The notes beneath the pieces were generated by a model. That model had not been told where the DNA came from. It saw nothing but the letters and a program-made list of their open reading frames with translations, and made no database searches. A DNA stretch of 64,000 bases, from positions 1 through 64,000 of the forward strand of contig NZ_JAUEPL010000032.1 in the NCBI RefSeq assembly GCF_030406405.1, in the 5' to 3' direction. Below are positions 8,662 to 16,143 of the stretch, in pieces (within the stretch, counting starts at the first letter, position 1; every line of letters starts with the position of its first letter). This DNA comes from Streptomyces ficellus. Its GTDB lineage: Bacteria > Actinomycetota > Actinomycetes > Streptomycetales > Streptomycetaceae. The position numbers were made by a program, and so were the translations under genes.

Positions 8662-8851
8662 GTCCTGCCGTGGCGGGGTTGGGGGAGGGGCGGCTGGGCT
8701 GTGGCGTTCGATCAGGACAACGGCGCGGCCGGGGCCGTCATGGCGTCGGCGGGCGATTCCCGCTGGGAGTGTGGACGGAGTCCTCGACCACCCCGGCGTG
8801 CGCAGCGCCGGGCCCGACCCGGGCAGCGTCTCCTTGATGCGGAGGCAGAGG

Positions 8852-9229
8852 TCAGACCGCAGTGGCGGTCGTGGCCAGCAGCTTGCCCATCGCGGCGAGC
8901 ACTGACGGCTCGACGCGGTAGTACACCCAGGTCCCACGCCGCTCCGAGGTGAGCAGGCCGGCTTCTTTGAGCTTCTTGAGGTGGTGGGAGACGGTGGGCT
9001 GGGAGACGCCGACGTCGGAGATGTCGCACACGCACGCCTCGCCGCCCTCGTGGGAAGCGACGGCGGAGAACAGCCGCAGCCGTACCGGGTCGCCCAGAGC
9101 CTTGAACATCCGGGCGGCCGTCTCGGCCTCCTCGGCGGTCATGGGACGCTCGGTCAGCGGTGGGCAGCAGGGCACCACGGCCTGCCCGTTGGCAGTCTCC
9201 AGCAGCGGCAGCACCTTCGCATTCGACAT
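8852..9229 (-). CDS. arsR2: Second ArsR-family arsenic-type repressor
   Basis: A 125-residue ArsR-family repressor distinct from the first. It has the classic helix-3 metal-binding pair in EACVCDIS, the recognition helix SQPTVSHHLKKLKEAGLL and the wing RRGTWVYYR. An extra N-terminal cysteine pair (VVPCCPP) could supply further ligands. The ATG at 9229 (MSNAKV) was preferred to the in-frame upstream start because the upstream 17 residues are atypical and overlap the operator. It is divergent from the flavoprotein at 9446, with a shared GTCTATGTTGAC box near each gene, so it probably controls both. The monocistronic gene is part of the metal island. Confidence 0.93.
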   Translation of the reverse strand: MSNAKVLPLLETANGQAVVPCCPPLTERPMTAEEAETAARMFKALGDPVRLRLFSAVASHEGGEACVCDISDVGVSQPTVSHHLKKLKEAGLLTSERRGTWVYYRVEPSVLAAMGKLLATTATAV

Positions 9230-9378
9230 ACGTCTATGTTGACACACGTCGAACCAGGTGGGCCAGGTCGCCCACTTCACCGGCGGCCGTACGCGTCATC
9301 GCAGTTGTCGAAGGCTCCGTCGGTGTGTCTGTAAACGAGGCCGTCGATTCGATGAATGTCTATGTTGACGCTCATCAA
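9226..9378. promoter_or_regulatory. Two matching ArsR operator-like boxes between arsR2 and the flavoprotein gene
   Basis: The 12-mer GTCTATGTTGAC occurs at 9232-9243, touching the arsR2 start codon, and again at 9358-9369. The downstream copy continues into TTGACGCTCATCAA, a TTGA-N6-TCAA dyad like known ArsR boxes. TTGACG there could also be a -35 element, with CATCCT at 9389-9394 as -10. Two identical boxes 126 bp apart would let one repressor govern both divergent promoters. Confidence 0.6.
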
Positions 9379-9445
9379 TACAGTCTGCCATCCTGGCAAC
9401 TAAAGCCATCGACGGATGTCGAAACAGAAACGCCAAGGAGTCGCC

Positions 9446-10828
9446 GTGAACGCGCCCGTCCCCACCGAGCTGCCCGTCGTCGTGATCGGAGCCGGACCCG
9501 TCGGTCTGGCCGCCGCTGCCCACCTGCTCGACCGGGGCATCGAACCCCTGGTTCTGGAGGCCGGGCAGGTCGCCGGAGCCGCGGTGCGCGAGTGGTCCCA
9601 CGTACGGCTGTTCTCCACCTGGGGCGAAATCACCGACCCGGCCGCCGAGAAGCTGTTGGCCCCCACCGGCTGGACCAAGCCCGACGCCGCCGACTACCCG
9701 TCCGGCGGGGAATGGGCGGACCTCTATCTCCAGCCGTTCGCCGATGTCCTGGGCGAGCGCGTCCGCACGGCCGCCAGGGTCACCGGTGTCTCCCGCGCAG
9801 GCCGCGACCGCGTGGTGGACGCCGACCGCGAAGTCCAGCCCTTCGTGGTGCACTTCACCACCACTGACGGCCGCGAGGAGCGTGTCTTCGCCCGCGCGGT
9901 CATCGACGCCTCCGGTACGTGGGCCACCCCGAGCCCGGCCGGCGGCAGCGGCCTGCCCGCCCTCGGCGAGCGCGCGGTCGCGGACCGGATCACCTACCGC
10001 GTCCCCGACCTCAAGGACCCCACCGTCCGCAGCCGTTACGCCGGCAAGCGCACCGCCGTCATCGGCTCCGGCGCCTCCGCCTTCACCGCCCTCGCCTACC
10101 TCGCCGATCTTGCGCAGGCCGAGGACGGCGCCGGTACGCACGCGGTCTGGATCCTGCGCCGGGGCCTCTCCGGCTCCACCTTCGGAGGCGGCGAAGCCGA
10201 CCAACTGCCCGCCCGCGGCGCCCTCGGCCTCGCCGCCAAGGCCGCCGTCGACAACGGATACGCCGACGCGGTCACGGGCTTCCGCACCGAGGCCATCGAA
10301 CGCGACAGCGACGGCCGCCTGCTGCTGGTCGGTGAGGACGGCCGCCGCCTCGACGCGGTCGACGAGGCCATCGTGCTCACCGGCTTCCGACCCGATCTGG
10401 CCTTCCTCGACGAACTGCGCCTCGGCCTGGACGAGCGCCTCCAGGCCCCGGTCGAGCTGGCGCCGCTGATCGACCCCAACCAGCACTCCTGCGGCACCGT
10501 CTACCCGCACGGCCACCGCGAGCTGTCCCACCCCGAACCGGGCGTCTACCTGGTCGGCATGAAGTCCTACGGCCGCGCGCCGACGTTCCTGGCGATGACC
10601 GGCTACGAGCAGGTCCGCTCGGTCACCGCCGCGATCGCCGGTGACCTCGAAGCGGCCGACCGCGTGGAACTGACCCTCCCCGAGACCGGAGTGTGCGGCG
10701 GCGCGGGTCTCTTCGATGACCCGACCGCAGAGCAGAGCGACGCCGGAGGCTGCTGCGCCCCCGCGCCCGCGCCCGTCCCGCTCGGTGTCGCCGAGGCCCA
10801 GCCGGCGGGCGGCTGCTGCGGCTCCTGA
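9446..10828 (+). CDS. FAD-dependent oxidoreductase with cysteine-rich tail, ArsR2-linked
   Basis: A 460-residue flavoprotein with an FAD fold at the N-terminus (VIGAGPVGLAAAAHL) and a second nucleotide fold around residues 205-225 (TAVIGSGASAFTALAYL). It is distant from ArsO but has the same two-fold layout. The last 40 residues carry VCGG, then GGCCAPAPAP and a terminal GGCCGS, which look like soft-metal ligands. The GTG at 9446 was chosen because AAGGAG sits 7 bp ahead; an ATG ten codons upstream lacks such a site. Divergent arsR2 and shared operator boxes imply arsenic-inducible expression. The reaction is unknown; an arsenical or thiol-adduct redox step is a guess. Confidence 0.85.
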   Translation: MNAPVPTELPVVVIGAGPVGLAAAAHLLDRGIEPLVLEAGQVAGAAVREWSHVRLFSTWGEITDPAAEKLLAPTGWTKPDAADYPSGGEWADLYLQPFADVLGERVRTAARVTGVSRAGRDRVVDADREVQPFVVHFTTTDGREERVFARAVIDASGTWATPSPAGGSGLPALGERAVADRITYRVPDLKDPTVRSRYAGKRTAVIGSGASAFTALAYLADLAQAEDGAGTHAVWILRRGLSGSTFGGGEADQLPARGALGLAAKAAVDNGYADAVTGFRTEAIERDSDGRLLLVGEDGRRLDAVDEAIVLTGFRPDLAFLDELRLGLDERLQAPVELAPLIDPNQHSCGTVYPHGHRELSHPEPGVYLVGMKSYGRAPTFLAMTGYEQVRSVTAAIAGDLEAADRVELTLPETGVCGGAGLFDDPTAEQSDAGGCCAPAPAPVPLGVAEAQPAGGCCGS

Positions 10829-10851
10829 CCACCCTCACCACCCCCGAGGGC

Positions 10852-10888
10852 GGGGCCGCGACCGGAACAGGGGACCGGTCGCGGCCCC
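10852..10888. terminator. Strong hairpin after the flavoprotein gene
   Basis: A perfect 14-bp stem (10852-10865 with 10875-10888, core GGGGCCGCGACCGG) and a 9-base loop lie 24 bp after the stop codon. There is no T-run, as is usual for streptomycete terminators. The rest of 10829-11146 shows no coding sequence. Confidence 0.75.
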
Positions 10889-11146
10889 CGTGCGCCCTCG
10901 CCGGGGCCTCGTCCACTACCCGTTCCGGTGCTGAACCCGCGGATCACCGCCACCACCGGCCGGCCGGCCGGCCGGAGCGACCAGGGCCGCGTCTCGTTTC
11001 CGGAACGCCGGAACACGCGTACGGCCGAGTGTGGTCGGTGGCCACGCGACACGACACGCTCGCCGTCCAGTAATAGGCCACCGTGCTGGTCGCCGCGATC
11101 AATGAATGGCTGTGACCAGCTCGGTCCCCGCGTGTGCTGGGGTGCC

Positions 11147-12046
11147 TCAGGCTTCGCCGAGCACCGCCCTGATCACGTGCCGGGCGTTGTGCGCCATCGC
11201 CGGGTTCGTCCTCCGGTAGTACGGCAGCGCGATCAGCGCCTGCGAGAGCGTCCGCCCTCGGCCGCGGATCCAGGTCGCGTCGTCCACGCCCAGCGCCTCG
11301 CGGAAGACCTTCCTCGCATCGGCCGGCAGCAGATTCCACGCCGGGAACAGATCGCAGGCCGGGTCACCCACTCCCAGGCAGCCGAAGTCGATCACCGAGG
11401 TCAGCCTGCTACCGTCCACCAGCAGATTGCCCGGCATGAGATCGGCATGCAGCCACACTGGCGGGCCCTGCCGGCCCGGGGCCCGCAGCGCCTCCTGCCA
11501 TACGGCCGCCGCGGCATCGCAGTCGACGCCCTCCTGCGGGATCCCGCGCAGTTCCTCGATCGCGGCCCGGGTCTCCGCGTCGAGGGAGGCGACCGGCCCG
11601 CCGCGGTGGGCCTGCGGCGCCCCCGGCAGGGTAATGGCCCGCATCGCCGCCACGAATGCGGCCAGATCCCCAGCCAGCAGCAGGGGTTCGCTCAGCGCCC
11701 CCGGCTCGGGGTTCTGGCCCGCCAGCCACCGGTACACCGCCCACGGCCACGGGTACCCCTCGGCGGGCTCCCCGGCCGCGAGCACCTCGGGGATGGCCGT
11801 GGGCAGCCGGGGCGCGAGGCGGGGCAGCCGCTCCCGCTCCATCGACACGTCCTTGGCTCCGCCCTGTACCAGCGGCAGCCTTACGACCATGTCGCCACCC
11901 AGCCGGTACATGGCGTTGACCGTGCCGCTGGACGGCACGCGCTCCACCGCCAGTTCCGCCCACCGCGGGAACTGTCCGGCGATCAGCCGCCGTACGAGGT
12001 CGTCGTCGATGGGGTGCATGCCGGGATGCATCTGCCCTGTGCTCAT
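11147..12046 (-). CDS. Aminoglycoside phosphotransferase (APH)-family kinase
   Basis: A 299-residue protein-kinase-fold phosphotransferase. Catalytic loop HADLMPGNLLV fits HxDxxxxN, and VIDFGCLGVGDPACDL supplies the metal-binding D of the DFG-like motif and the D-P-A-x-D segment of APH enzymes. The N-terminal lobe has the nucleotide-binding strand VNAMYRLGGDMVVRLP. Many Streptomyces paralogues phosphorylate small molecules, only some of them antibiotics, so resistance should not be assumed. The gene is alone, convergent with the second flavoprotein. Confidence 0.88.
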   Translation of the reverse strand: MSTGQMHPGMHPIDDDLVRRLIAGQFPRWAELAVERVPSSGTVNAMYRLGGDMVVRLPLVQGGAKDVSMERERLPRLAPRLPTAIPEVLAAGEPAEGYPWPWAVYRWLAGQNPEPGALSEPLLLAGDLAAFVAAMRAITLPGAPQAHRGGPVASLDAETRAAIEELRGIPQEGVDCDAAAAVWQEALRAPGRQGPPVWLHADLMPGNLLVDGSRLTSVIDFGCLGVGDPACDLFPAWNLLPADARKVFREALGVDDATWIRGRGRTLSQALIALPYYRRTNPAMAHNARHVIRAVLGEA

Positions 12047-12323
12047 GGCACGTCATCCGACCGCCGGATGCCAGCGGGCGTCAAACGCTTTTGGGCAGGC
12101 ACCACTTCGCGCGAGTGGGCTGCGGTGCAGGGGCCGTCACATGCTGCGGCCGGCGACAGCCCCGGCGGTCATGGCCTCCGGTCCGTCGACCGACTGATCC
12201 AGCGCCGGCGTGTCACCTCCCGCCACCCGGCAAAGCCCTCTGGGTCCGACTCGGCGCGCTACCTGAAACGGTGTACTGAGTCGGCGTACTCATGGACCGC
12301 CCGTACCGGGGCAGGCGAGGGAC

Positions 12324-12416
12324 ATGTTGTTTTTCAGTAACCGGGTCGGGTGCCTGGGCTCGCTCCTCATCAGCGCGGTGGCGACGGCCATCCTGATCAT
12401 GATTTTCAGCCGCTGA
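12324..12416 (+). CDS. 30-residue single-span membrane peptide
   Basis: A short gene (ATG to TGA, 30 residues) beginning MLFFSNRVGCLGSLLIS and continuing as one hydrophobic helix to a terminal FSR. The pattern, aromatic start, SNRxGC and then a single membrane helix, is one I recall from conserved tiny proteins in many streptomycetes. An AGG-rich stretch (GGCGAGGGAC) precedes the start. It is not part of an evident operon. Function unknown. Moderate confidence because of length. Confidence 0.6.
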   Translation: MLFFSNRVGCLGSLLISAVATAILIMIFSR

Positions 12417-12745
12417 CCGTGTCAGCGGACGTGCTGTTGACCTCGCGGCATCTGCTGACCAGTGCTCTGACAGCAGTGAGCCGAGGGAGGGTAATCCAAC
12501 CAACCAACCACCCAACACCTGATTCCCAGGACAGGCCAGCCGCCGAAGTGTGCGAGGTGTGCTGGGATCGGCTCGGCAGTCGGCTCGTTGTCGGCCGTGC
12601 CGACCGCACCATGACCGGCGAGCTCGCTGTGCACACCGCCTGGGCCCGAGGGGCTGGCACAGGTCGACGTTCAGTACGCCGGCGCGCGGCCGATGTGCCC
12701 GCCTACTCACCTACCGACAGTCCTCCGCGACGTAACGGAACCTCA
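12417..12745. other. Non-coding gap with ACCA repeats
   Basis: About 330 bp between the small peptide gene and the convergent hemerythrin gene. A short CCAA-type tetranucleotide run lies near 12497-12515. Frames here lack family motifs and I see no gene. Confidence 0.5.
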
Positions 12746-13414
12746 TCAGCGTTTGCGCAGTCGCAGCGCCACGGCAAGCCCGAATGTCGCCACCGCACAC
12801 AGAGTGCCAACGATGCGGGCGACCGAGACACGGCCGGCGGGCATGAGCCAGTCCCGTGTGCGGTCGAAGAGCGTCAGCGGCACACCCAGCACCGCGTTGC
12901 CCGGGGGACGCCGCGGTACGGCCGGATGAGGATGGGTCGGCGAGCTGAGCCGGGCCGCTTCCCACGCGGTGCCCAGTTGTACGAGCCGACGGCGGTCGAG
13001 CGCGTCCTGCAGCCGCGGCAGCAGTACGTCCTCCTCGTCACGGATGTCCTGGCGCACCAGGGCGAAGATCCGCTCAACGTACTCGTCGTGGCGGGAGCCG
13101 CCGGGCTTGGTCCGCTCCAGCATTGCGGTCAGCTCGTTGATCTCTTGGTGCTCATGCTCGACCTGCCGGGTCAGTCCGTCCCCGTCAGGCACAAGGCGGC
13201 GGATGACCGGCCACAGCACTGTCTCCTCCGCGAAGGCGTGGCTGAACACCAACTGCGTGAACTTTTTCAGCAGACGGGCGCGTTCGGGCTCAGCCGCCGC
13301 CCAGTAATCGTTCATCAGCCGGTCCAGCGCGACGTGGTCGCGCCGCTGCCGGGCCAGGACGCTCCTCTCTCCACCGAGCTCGTCGGTCGTTTGCTCTGCT
13401 AGTGAGGCAGGCAT
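12746..13414 (-). CDS. Hemerythrin-domain protein with C-terminal membrane anchor
   Basis: A 222-residue protein with an N-terminal hemerythrin/HHE four-helix domain that should bind a di-iron centre. Ligand-type residues are visible at RRDHVALDRL, FSHAFAEETVLWP, EHEHQEINEL and RDEEDVLLPRL. After a linker, residues about 195-217 form a hydrophobic segment (VARIVGTLCAVATFGLAVAL) ending in RLRKR, so the iron domain is probably tethered on the inner face. Such proteins sense or scavenge oxygen, NO or peroxide. It stands alone. Confidence 0.88.
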   Translation of the reverse strand: MPASLAEQTTDELGGERSVLARQRRDHVALDRLMNDYWAAAEPERARLLKKFTQLVFSHAFAEETVLWPVIRRLVPDGDGLTRQVEHEHQEINELTAMLERTKPGGSRHDEYVERIFALVRQDIRDEEDVLLPRLQDALDRRRLVQLGTAWEAARLSSPTHPHPAVPRRPPGNAVLGVPLTLFDRTRDWLMPAGRVSVARIVGTLCAVATFGLAVALRLRKR

Positions 13415-13596
13415 GAAGGTCTCCGCCCTCTGTTGAGTCCGGTCGCCGGACGCTTACAGGGACACAACGCGTACCCCGCACAGGCCGGCTCAGCCATGTC
13501 ACCTCAGTCGGCGATGGCCGGCCTCAGGGCGCCGACGCACGGCGCCGCTGAGCAAACCACGGCGGCGACGCACAGGCAGCCCCCTGCCCGGCTCGA

Positions 13597-13776
13597 TCAC
13601 ATCGCGCCGACCGCCGTCTCCGTCTCCCTGAGGGCGGAGATTTCCGGGTGGTGCAGGTCGTGCGGGTCGAAGGCGGGCGACTCGGAGCGAATGCCGGGCA
13701 GGGTCGTGAAGTTGTGGCGGGGCGGCGGGCAGGAGGTGGCCCACTCCAGGGACCGGCCGTACCCCCACGGGTCGTC
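13597..13776 (-). pseudogene. Fragment of cytochrome c oxidase subunit I C-terminus
   Basis: On the minus strand from about 13776 the frame reads DPWGYGRSLEWATSCPPPRH followed by an NFTTLP and LHHPEISAL tail. This is the soluble C-terminal end of actinobacterial CtaD. About 60 residues remain, with no membrane helices. The fragment begins exactly where the plus-strand helicase fragment begins (13774-13777), marking a recombination joint. The open frame continues a little upstream only by chance. Confidence 0.7.
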
Positions 13777-13902
13777 CTCATCGACCCGGAGACGTACGGC
13801 AAGGGCATCGAAGGAGCGGTGGACCGCTATGTCGCGATGACCCGAGCGACCCAGCAACTCGTCATCCTTACGAGCTCCCCACGTCGGCAGGACGACGGGT
13901 GA
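13774..13902 (+). pseudogene. Fragment of a UvrD/HelD-type helicase C-terminus
   Basis: The plus frame reads LIDPETYGKGIEGAVDRYVA and then MTRATQQLVIL before a stop at 13902. This is the last motif (VI, with the TRAxQ arginine) of superfamily-1 UvrD/HelD helicases. Only about 40 residues survive, without Walker motifs. The fragment abuts the oppositely oriented oxidase fragment. Confidence 0.65.
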
Positions 13903-14104
13903 TCGCCGCCCGACGTCACCGGGATCGCCACGAAAAAGCAGCGTGAGCGCGCGTTCGCCGACGACCCCGGCATGACAGGTGCCGGTTCGGCGGCGGATAC
14001 CGCCATCAGAGGCGGGCCGCGGTGATCAGTCGTTTGCCCGGTCCGTAGAGGGGGACAGGGACGGGGACACACGGAATGCTGGACCCCTCACGAGGAGGAA
14101 CCAG

Positions 14105-14581
14105 GTGAAACGTGCCAGGCAGGTTCTACTCGCCTCCGCCGTCCTGGGCGCAGGGGCCGCCGTGGCCCGTAAGCGCCTGCCGCGCTCGACGGCCGAGCCC
14201 CGTGAGACGGCCGCACGATGGCTCACGGTGACGATCAATCGCGCTCCTACGGACGTCATGCCGGGGGACACGCTGCCTCCGCCGCTGGACGGCCTTGCCG
14301 ACCGGCTGGAGGCGCGCGTGCGCCCGGCCCCGGGCGACCGGGGAACGGAGCTGGCGGTGAGGCTGAAGGACGCACCGCAGGCCGCGGCGACCTCCCTGCC
14401 CGCACGCCTCGCGGGCCAGGACCCGAGGCAGGAGGTGCGCGCCGCGCTCCGCGAGGCCAAGTCGCTGCTGGAGACCGGTGAGGTCATGCGGCCGGACACC
14501 CCACCGACCACACGCGAGACACCGGGTGGAAAGCTCATCGGGATGCTCGCACGGCGATCGAGCGGGGAGGGAGTGCTGTGA
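14105..14581 (+). CDS. Conserved 158-residue partner of the alcohol dehydrogenase
   Basis: The GTG start at 14105 is preceded by GAGGAGG. The protein has a short hydrophobic N-terminus (VLLASAVLGAGAAVA), then WLTVTINRAPTDVMPGDTLP and RVRPAPGDRGTELAVRL. These resemble the edge strands of SRPBCC/START-like ligand-binding proteins, and I recall similar proteins encoded beside this dehydrogenase in other Streptomyces. Its end overlaps the dehydrogenase start by 4 bp (GTGA), so the two are coupled. No catalytic residues are evident. A role in handling the dehydrogenase substrate is inferred from coupling only. Confidence 0.75.
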   Translation: MKRARQVLLASAVLGAGAAVARKRLPRSTAEPRETAARWLTVTINRAPTDVMPGDTLPPPLDGLADRLEARVRPAPGDRGTELAVRLKDAPQAAATSLPARLAGQDPRQEVRAALREAKSLLETGEVMRPDTPPTTRETPGGKLIGMLARRSSGEGVL

Positions 14582-15753
14582 AGGCACTGTGCTGGCAAGG
14601 CGTGAACAAACTGTCGGTGGAGCAGGTGCCCGACCCCGAGCTCCGCAACGACCAGGACGTGATCGTCCGGCTCATCGCCGGTACGACCTGCGGCTCCGAC
14701 CTCCATCTGATCGGTGGCTACATCCCGGCGATGAGGTCCGGTGACGTCATCGGCCACGAGTTCCTCGGGGAGGTCGTGGAAACCGGGAGCGCGGTACGGC
14801 GCCACAAGGTCGGGGACAGGGTCGTCGTCGCCTCGTTCGTCGGCTGCGGACGCTGTTGGTACTGCGCGAACGACCTGTGGTCGCTGTGTGACAACACCAA
14901 CACCAACCCGGGCATCGCCCAGGCCATGTTCGGGTACGAATCCGGCGGAATCTTCGGCTACTCACACGCCATGGGCGGACTGCGCGGCAGCCACGCCGAG
15001 TACGTACGCGTCCCGTTCGCCGATTACGGAGCCTTTCACGTCCCCGAGGCCGTGGACGACACCAGCGCGATGTTCGTCTCCGACTCCGTCCCGACCGGCT
15101 GGATGGGTGCCGACCTCGGTGGTGTGAAGCCCGGTGACGTGGTGGCGGTCTGGGGGTGCGGCGCGGTGGGGCAGATGGCGGCCAGGGCCGCGATCCTGCT
15201 CGGGGCCGAGCGTGTCATCTCCATCGACCGCATCCCGGAACGCCTGGCCATGACCGAGCAGCACATCGGAGCCGAGACCATCGACTACACCGCTACGGAC
15301 GTGGCGGCCGAACTGCGCGAGCGCACCGGGGGCCGGGGCCCTGACGTGTGCATCGAGGCGGTCGGCATGGAGGCGCACAGCGACGGGCCGATGCACCTGT
15401 ACGACCAGGCCAAGCAGCAACTCAGGCTCCAGACCGATCGGCCCACCGCCGTACGTCAGGCCATCCACGCGTGCCGCAAGGGCGGCACGGTCTTCGTTCT
15501 CGGCGTCTTCGCCGGCGCGGTGGACAAGTTCCCGCTCGGCGCGGTCATCAACAAGGGCCTCACGGTCCGCGGCGCCCAGCAACACGGTCAGCGGTACATT
15601 CCCATGATCCTGGAGCGCATGGCGAAGGGGGAGCTGTCGACGGCGCACCTGGCCACCCACACCGTGCCGCTCGACGAGGCGCCCCGGGCGTACGACATGT
15701 TCAAGCACAAGACGGACGGCTGCGTACGCGCCGTCATCCGGCCCGGCACCTGA
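14578..15753 (+). CDS. Zinc-dependent alcohol dehydrogenase, formaldehyde-dehydrogenase-like MDR
   Basis: A 391-residue medium-chain dehydrogenase. The catalytic zinc site is C38 with H60-E61 (GHEFLGEV). The structural zinc lobe is C90, C93, C96 and C104 (GCGRCWYCANDLWSLC). The NAD(P) Rossmann motif is VWGCGAVGQMAARAA. The insert around residues 112-140 (FGYESGGIFGYSHAMGG) is typical of the glutathione-independent formaldehyde dehydrogenase branch. The GTG at 14578 overlaps the upstream gene. Substrate is probably a small alcohol or aldehyde. Confidence 0.92.
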   Translation: MKALCWQGVNKLSVEQVPDPELRNDQDVIVRLIAGTTCGSDLHLIGGYIPAMRSGDVIGHEFLGEVVETGSAVRRHKVGDRVVVASFVGCGRCWYCANDLWSLCDNTNTNPGIAQAMFGYESGGIFGYSHAMGGLRGSHAEYVRVPFADYGAFHVPEAVDDTSAMFVSDSVPTGWMGADLGGVKPGDVVAVWGCGAVGQMAARAAILLGAERVISIDRIPERLAMTEQHIGAETIDYTATDVAAELRERTGGRGPDVCIEAVGMEAHSDGPMHLYDQAKQQLRLQTDRPTAVRQAIHACRKGGTVFVLGVFAGAVDKFPLGAVINKGLTVRGAQQHGQRYIPMILERMAKGELSTAHLATHTVPLDEAPRAYDMFKHKTDGCVRAVIRPGT

Positions 15754-16143
15754 CAGACCGGACGCGCACGGATTCCGGCCTCCCCCCGGGTGTAGCTCCG
15801 GCCCGGCCGGGCGTAGCCCTCAGCCGCGTGATCGGACAGCGCTGCCGCTGCCGCCCGCGGGCTGACACGTGCGTCTCTGCACCACGCCGACCTGACCGGT
15901 AGCGCCTCGCGTCCGGGCCGGCCGGCCCGCGGTCCCCTGGCCGCGCTCGCCGAGGACGGGCTGCGAGGGAGCGCGGGTGCGGAAAGGCAACGAGCGAACC
16001 TCAACGAGCGCAGAGCGTCCAGCACGGTTACGTTGCGTGCAGCGGCGGCACGCGGCTTACCGCCGCCGCCCGCCGCCCCGCCGCCCCGCCGGGAGGCGCG
16101 ACCGGCACGTGCCCACCGGTCGCCCGCCGTTGTTGGAGGAGCC
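15754..16143. other. Non-coding gap before the glycan gene cluster
   Basis: About 390 bp, G/C-rich, with a CCGCCGCCC-type run near 16062-16090. It includes the leader of the hydrolase-transferase gene; GGAGGA at 16135-16140 is its ribosome binding site. No gene seen. Confidence 0.5.

Noticed and set aside
11147..12046. Clinical-type aminoglycoside resistance gene
   Set aside because: The kinase fold is clear, but the wider APH family includes many unrelated small-molecule kinases. Nothing ties this one to antibiotic modification.
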